A DNA stretch of 64,000 nucleotides from contig CM056380.1 of assembly GCA_029718625.1 (NCBI GenBank), positions 101,952,479-102,016,478 of the forward strand. Reading direction: 5' to 3'. The stretch is from Synaphobranchus kaupii (Eukaryota; Chordata; Actinopteri; Anguilliformes; Synaphobranchidae). A program made the translations under genes and the position numbers. Below the pieces are notes generated by a model. That model saw only the letters and a list, made by a program, of their open reading frames with translations. It had not been told where the DNA came from and did no database searches. Of the stretch, positions 58,286-64,000 are shown piece after piece (within the stretch, counting starts at the first letter, position 1; each line of letters starts with the position of its first letter).

Positions 58286-59724
58286 TTAACCTCTTCCTAC
58301 CGAGGGCAAAATAGGCCAAATTTTGCCTGTTTTCACTAGTGACAAACAAAGGTGGTTATCTCAAAAACTATAAATGGTACAAATATGGTTCATGGCTTTT
58401 ATTAAAGCAGACACCTGCAGTATTACGACTAAGCAGTGAGAACTCATAGAAATCCAGTTTTTGATACTTAACTACAACAATTTATGTACAGAAAATATAA
58501 AAAAACTAAAAAACGGGTACCTACATTCAAGTTTAAGAATTTTTACCTGGGGAGCTACAAATGCAATCAAGGAAATGACTCCTCTATCTGATTCATCAAT
58601 ATGCTGCCTACCTCTGGTAACAATCTGGTGTCAATATCTCAAACCATTCAAATTTTACAGGGTTTTTTTCAGGTGAACCTTTTTCGTTATCCAAATGGTG
58701 CCAAATGTGCCAAAAATGGCAATGTTCCAGAAAGGTCTCAATATGATTTATTTTTTAGGTTTTTACAATAAAATGAGATAATTTGTCAATATTGGCAATA
58801 AAAGTTCATTTTTAGACGTGTTCTTGGTGTTCTGCATATTACACAACTAACTACCCAAGGTTACAAAAAGCTGTCAAAACCCATGTAGCAGCACAGTGAA
58901 TCTTGTGTATTTCACCAGAGCCCCATTAGCCAGAAATGAGTCCAGGAATGTGCAAACAGGTTTTCAAATGAATAATGGGAATAGTATGAAACTTCCCTAC
59001 ACATTAATGCTTGCCAGTCATGTCCTTTATTCTGTTGCCACCTCCTATGACAGGGACGTTGGGGTTGGGTTTTAGGAGGCAAAACTTTATACATGACAAA
59101 CATATATCAACTATATACAAGTGCACTAAGGTGTACTACTAAAAGTGCAGTGGATAAAAAATAAAAACACCCCTGCTGTAACAAATAAAAAGATCCTTGC
59201 CTCTAATTGCTGAAGTTACCGTATTTACACAAAGAAAGTACAAAATGGCAGGGTCCAAAAAGCTAAAAAAAATGAACTAAAAACAAAAAAAGGTAAAGGA
59301 TCAAAACATGGGGGTGGAGGTTGAGGAGAGATTATTTAACCATTCATACAGAAGCCATTTAGACTACACATTCCCTCAGGAGAGCAATCTGCATCATTAC
59401 AAATCCCACTAACCCTGTCCATGGAATTGTCCACCATGTTGATATACCCATTAGTCCCCCTTATACAACAACAATCAACAATAATAATAATCAACAAGTA
59501 CTCCCTCATGTTATCATGTTCTCTCCCTCATACCATGCATAAATTACCATTTTGTTTACCTGCACAGCCTTCTGTACTGCATACAGAACAATTTACTCAG
59601 GTGGAACAATGACTTTACTAAACACTTCCAGAAGCCATTTCACACTCAAAAAAATCGTTTTAGTAGCTCATCTCAGACACAAATAGATAGCTAGCTGCTT
59701 GTTACCTGTAATTTTGCTTGCATT

Positions 59725-59960
59725 ACATTACATTTATTTAGCAGACGCTTTTATCCAAAGCGACGTACAGTAAGTGCGCACAGAGACATCAAGATCACTA
59801 CAGAACAGACAAGGCAAAGCACATCCTTCGCATAATGTAGCAGCTATCCCTAGCAATGAACGTCGACTGTAGTTCACAGTAAGCTGTGGGCAAATCAGCA
59901 ACACCACACTTCCATTCCTAATACTCGTATAAACTATAATAAACAGACAGGAAAACACAG
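59725..59960. repeat. Common teleost interspersed repeat, second copy
   Basis: CATTACATTACATTTATTTAGCAGACGCTTTTATCCAAAGCGACGTACAG matches the start of 11659-11856. The right-hand parts differ. Confidence 0.75.
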
Positions 59961-60419
59961 GGATGCTTGCTAGCTTGCCACTGTAAAGGCAATACTATCT
60001 ATATTAATTTAGCTGAGAGGGACCGATTTTATGCATAAGTATATAAGGTTAGTTAGCTTCACAGAAGAAACACAGGGATTCACGCATTGCAGCTAAATTT
60101 CCTTCGATGCTTACACCAAACATCTGTGTTGTTGGCAACGCCACGTAACACGTGCGAGTTTGTCAACACAGACAATACACCCTAAGTTTACTTCATAAAT
60201 TATTTATCATACCGTTGGAATGTGCAATTTGTAATATTAATTGTATGAAAAACAATAAAATACAGTTGACAATGTAATTACGAACCCGCATGGCATTGCG
60301 TGAATTCACACTGGTATATCGAAAAATCGGTAATACCACCAGCCCTAACGACGTTACCTGCCATGGCGAAATTCAATGCGTTTATAGCATAACACTGTTA
60401 GTATGATAAAACAACTTAC

Positions 60420-60614
60420 ATGTCAGCAACATCATCTCGGTCATCAGTGGATTCAGCGTCACTGAGACAGGATGAGTCTCCCTCGGCAAAAACATCTTCT
60501 GGCTTATCCAGTTCGTCTAGCACGGATAAACGCCTCAAAAATCTCGACATAACTACACAAAAACTGTATCAAAAATACTCTAAAGTAAAAAATGTAACTG
60601 CGGGCCTTACCTAA
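60420..60614 (+). CDS. Short serine-rich open frame, uncertain
   Basis: 64 residues, beginning MSATSSRSSVDSASLRQDES and ending in a short basic amphipathic part. I recognise no family. It lies inside the candidate piggyBac-type element, next to CpG-richer, promoter-like DNA (60630-60730, with CAAAATGGCGCAG on the minus strand resembling a YY1 site). It could be a transposase N-terminus, a host exon or a chance frame. Confidence 0.2.
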   Translation: MSATSSRSSVDSASLRQDESPSAKTSSGLSSSSSTDKRLKNLDITTQKLYQKYSKVKNVTAGLT

Positions 60615-61489
60615 TTAATTGTGCTTTGCTAAACGGAATGTAGCGAGCTACGCTACAAGGTAAAAACACTGCGCCATTTTGGTTCGATAATTACGCGTGG
60701 TCGCCACTTCCTCATACGCACGGCTCGATTTCCTTTTTTACGATGGCTATTGTATTCAATAGCCGGCTTGTTTCAAAGATAAGAGTCTTGGCTATTGCCT
60801 GGAATATTTGACAGACAGTTTTAAAACCCAATGGAAAGCAAATAATACTCAGAGCGGAGGCGGGTGGAAGACGGTTTTTCCCACTTCAGATAGGCCTATT
60901 GTGCTATCAGTCAAAGAAATACACCCAATTGACGACGATTTTGCATAAATCTCTGCAAGAATGTTCAAAACTACTCTGGCTAACATATACTAAGCCATGG
61001 GATTGGTACTCCAGAAACTGGCTGAGTTTCACAACGCCAAAGTGAACACAGCCGAACGAGTCGTAATCAAGTGCAAAAAAGCACAAGTCGGTTTAAAATT
61101 GGAAAAAAATAATGTACAGCCGTATGAAAGTTTTAAAGTATTTTTTCTTGAAGCCTAAAGGTATAATGATTTTTCAAACCAAAGTTTTGTGAAATACAAT
61201 TAAGCAGAACAGTTTACCAGCACATTGTTTATGGTGTGACATCAAGCTGCAATACATGTTTGAGAATTAGGTCCGAGTTTCCAACGTTATTTACGAAGTT
61301 TTATTCCGACGTTTTGGGCTTAAAAACCACTTTCCCAGAAGGAATGGATATATCTTAAGGATATTTAATCAAAATATTGAGGTGAGCAGTTTATTATATA
61401 TTATTAAATTAATGAAATGTATAATGTAATAATTTCCGTCACGCCGGCGTTACCGCTAGGGGGCGTTTGGCATTAAGAGGTTAACATGG

Positions 61490-62650
61490 TGAAATTTATC
61501 TGTTTTTTAACCGTAGGCTATCGAAAAAACCTTATGCACAGCGAATCCCGGGGAATGTAGCCTAGGCTATTTGAAAAACAATAAATGCAATATTCACTGG
61601 ACAAGGTTTTGAAATTTTTTCAGTCAAAACCATTCTATTTACTTACAGGCTGTATTGTAATGACATCTGAAGTGCATTTTCAGAACTCAAATATCCGTCT
61701 ATTGCAGTGCGCAAGTTTTGCATTGAATGGCAATTCACGCATTAGGTGTAAATGACAATTTGCGCATTAGGCTTGATATAGGTGTTATCAGCTCCTTTTT
61801 AATGGATACCATCACACATCACCTGGATGTTGACGGAGTGGGCTGAAAGCAATTTAATGCAGCGTTCCCCTTCGCTGAGGGACAGGTATGTGGTATTTGA
61901 CCTATGGACACTTTTATTAATATGCATTTTTTGATATAGCATACACAATAATAATATATCACATTGTAATGTTGATATTTTTAGTCATGCGTGTGCGCGC
62001 CCCTGTGTGTAACAGACAAGAGGGTGTACACGTGTTGGGCACACGCCTATGTAGACGCACTTATATTTGGCGTTAAAATAACATGTAAACAACTGCGACA
62101 TAACTTTAGACCAGGTTTTTGGTGCAACGTTTTCTGCTGGCTAGCAGATAGCAATACGCCAAAAAAAATCCTGGCCAACATGCCCAGTTCATTTGCTATG
62201 GCTGCAACATCACTTAGTATTTAACCGACGTAAGTGCTAGGGGCTATAATGAACCCCCTGCGCCTGGTGTAAGATCGCAAAGACATTTGCGTTCGGGTTA
62301 GCGCCTCTTAGCGCCGGGTGTAAGATAGGGCCCTATGTTTTGTAACAGAGAGACAAGAAAATATGTCCAATCACCGCAAATACTTTAGATACTTTCAAGT
62401 GGAAATTACTGTGGATGTGAGTTCATCAAGGAATACATTTAAACTCCAAACTAAACATTCTAGCAGAATGTTTTATCTTGTAAATGCCATCTAAGCCATC
62501 ATTTATTTGTGATAAACAATTTGGATTTTGGTAGCCTTACAAATTGGCTCTACAGTAATACTTGATAGCAGCACTCTGCTATCAGATAGTTTTACACCCT
62601 GGGGAATCAGGTTTTTGGCATGGTACTTGGTGAAGTTCATGATTCCATTG
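61490..62650. other. No gene seen; MITE-like end at 62230-62336
   Basis: The segment at 62230-62336 with GCGCCTGGTGTAAGATCGC and CCGGGTGTAAGATAGGGCCC matches the terminus of a MITE frequent in fish genomes. The facing end was not found. The frame at 61991-62224 is not recognisable. Confidence 0.35.
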
Positions 62651-62659
62651 GCTTTAATA

Positions 62660-62861
62660 CAGAGGTGGAAATCCAGGGGACATAAAGTAAAAGTCCTCCC
62701 CAGTATTTTGCTCCAATCACCTGGACTTGCTAATTAACATAATTCTTCAGCGAGGAGGTAGAACTAATTAGTGAAATCAGCTGGCTGAGTCTATGGGTGG
62801 AAGAAACACATGGTAGGAAAACACATGGTTTTACTTTATGTCCCCTGGATTTCCACCTCTG
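62660..62861. mobile_element. Complete 202-bp hAT MITE with 8-bp target duplication
   Basis: Terminal repeats CAGAGGTGGAAATCCAGGGG and its perfect reverse complement extend about 32 bp inwards. Direct repeats CTTTAATA lie at 62652-62659 and 62862-62869. No coding frame. A truncated relative is at 48178-48275. Confidence 0.94.
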
Positions 62862-62869
62862 CTTTAATA

Positions 62870-64000
62870 GGAGGCCCAGGACCAGCTGCAGCAAAACAAT
62901 GGCATAATAACAAAGACCCACCAATATCTGACTTTAGGTATGCCATTCTTTTCAACACAAGCATCCTTCGAATGGCAAAACTACCATTGGTGTGTATGGC
63001 TGGAAAGCTCAATTTTGGTCTTACCTGACCTTAGTTCCAATGGAAATTGTATTCATGTTAATGTTGTTATTTCTATTTTTGGATGACGATGAGAATGATG
63101 ATGATAAAAAAATTAATTAATAATTAATGAGGATTGGGTAATACACTTGATGTCCCGTATCTTTATTTTAATTAGAATTTCATTTTAAGATCACAATGCT
63201 AGCGATGCTGATGACAATAAATAAGATAAATAATAAAATAAAATCTACAGAAAAGTGTCTAGGTTCTGGAACGGAAATTGAAGAGATCGAAGCACCTGGT
63301 TCAATGTATGCTTGTTTCTACTCTACAGAGCTAAGGAACTAGGGAATCCATATTTAGTCATATCATCCTATAATAGCCCTTACCTTTTATCAGTGTGACC
63401 ATTGACTTTTAAATCAGGCAGCACTTTTAAAACTGCATGGAAATTGTGTGTGTTTTTAAAAAATTTCATTACATTATTTATTTATGAGAGCAAATGTATT
63501 ATTGTTTATTATTATTATTTGTATTACTTATTACATGGAGATTCCATGTCCAGGTATTCTAATTAGGAACATATTTGCACATTCACTGAGGGACCCTCAC
63601 TCACAGAATGAAACAGTTTTCAAATGCATGTAAAGAAAAAAATGCACATATGCTATCTATATTCCTTATATTGTATGATAATATGCCTGGGTAGTATTTG
63701 ATGTACAACATAAGTGACCTTTTGAAATCAAGATGGTGTTCGCATGCATTCTGACATTTTTTACTCAAAACTATAACTGATGATTACAGTGTAATACTGT
63801 AGTAGAACAAGCATGTAATTAATGTTACAATTCATTGCTTTATTTTTCTACTAATGCACATGTATAATTCAAGTATGTGTTTAATTTCTTAAGGCTTATG
63901 TGCAGAGCAGCAAATTAGAGTGTAGCCAAGAAACATATTAACATATGTCAGCCCCCAGGCCCTGGTTTTGTGCTATTCATTTTAGTGTGTTCTGCAAACA
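62870..64000. other. No gene seen
   Basis: AT-rich sequence up to the window end, with no recognised repeat or exon. Confidence 0.45.

Larger units (their letters stand above)
58290..61480. mobile_element. Candidate piggyBac-type element with TTAA flanks
   Basis: CCTCTTCCTACCGAGGGC at the left and, inverted, CCTCTTAATGCCAAACGC at the right share CCTCTT..TRCC.A..GC. Both are directly flanked by TTAA (58286-58289 and 61481-61484). The 3.19-kb interior has no recognisable transposase and contains another teleost repeat (59725-59960), so if real it is non-autonomous or badly decayed. Two separate elements with similar ends remain possible. Confidence 0.45.

Overview
The window looks like teleost fish DNA: AT-rich, with no bacterial-style operons, and built largely from transposable elements typical of fish. 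These are a Ty3/Gypsy chromovirus, L2/CR1/Rex-like LINEs, several Tc1-like transposons, hAT and piggyBac MITEs, and the common teleost repeat carrying GGCAGACGCT and TTATCCA. I cannot name the species. I found no confident host protein-coding gene, so this is probably intergenic or intronic gene-desert sequence.

Layout. 1-7106: an almost complete minus-strand Ty3/Gypsy retrotransposon. Its gag and pol frames are intact, pol ends in a chromodomain, and its two LTRs differ at one base over 1,240 compared bases. Only the outer end of the left LTR is cut by the window. 7217-9312: a decayed Tc1-like transposon with an L2-like endonuclease fragment inside it. 11.6-15.6 kb: a run of non-autonomous elements (teleost repeat, TTAA-flanked piggyBac MITE, fold-back MITE, hAT MITE with a perfect 8-bp duplication) and two short tandem arrays. 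16.5-24.4 kb: two inverted copies of an LTR-like repeat about 1.1 kb long flank a LINE fragment, a Tc1 end and a 398-bp near-perfect hairpin. 24.7-28.6 kb: a 134-bp tandem array split by a nearly intact LINE with a 7-bp target duplication and one frameshift. 28.6-29.2 kb and 41.7-42.1 kb: copies of a second LTR-like repeat.

33.2-35.5 kb: a 62-bp minisatellite, then a 39-bp (13-codon) minisatellite in an open frame, followed across a phase-compatible candidate intron by a decayed SGNH/GDSL-esterase-like exon. This is the least explained coding signal here. 39.7-49.4 kb: two more terminal-inverted-repeat elements, an L2 reverse-transcriptase relic, a 60-bp palindrome-rich array, part of a hAT MITE and an internally deleted Tc1. 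49.4-58.3 kb: mostly single-copy-looking DNA with a 35-bp minisatellite, two Tc1-like ends and another deleted Tc1. 58.3-61.5 kb: a candidate piggyBac-type element with TTAA flanks. 62.66-62.86 kb: a complete 202-bp hAT MITE.

Only gag and pol of the chromovirus clearly work together as a functional unit: gag gives the capsid and nucleocapsid, and pol gives protease, reverse transcriptase, RNase H and integrase. The rest are relics or non-autonomous elements. All family calls come from motifs read by eye; no database search was run.
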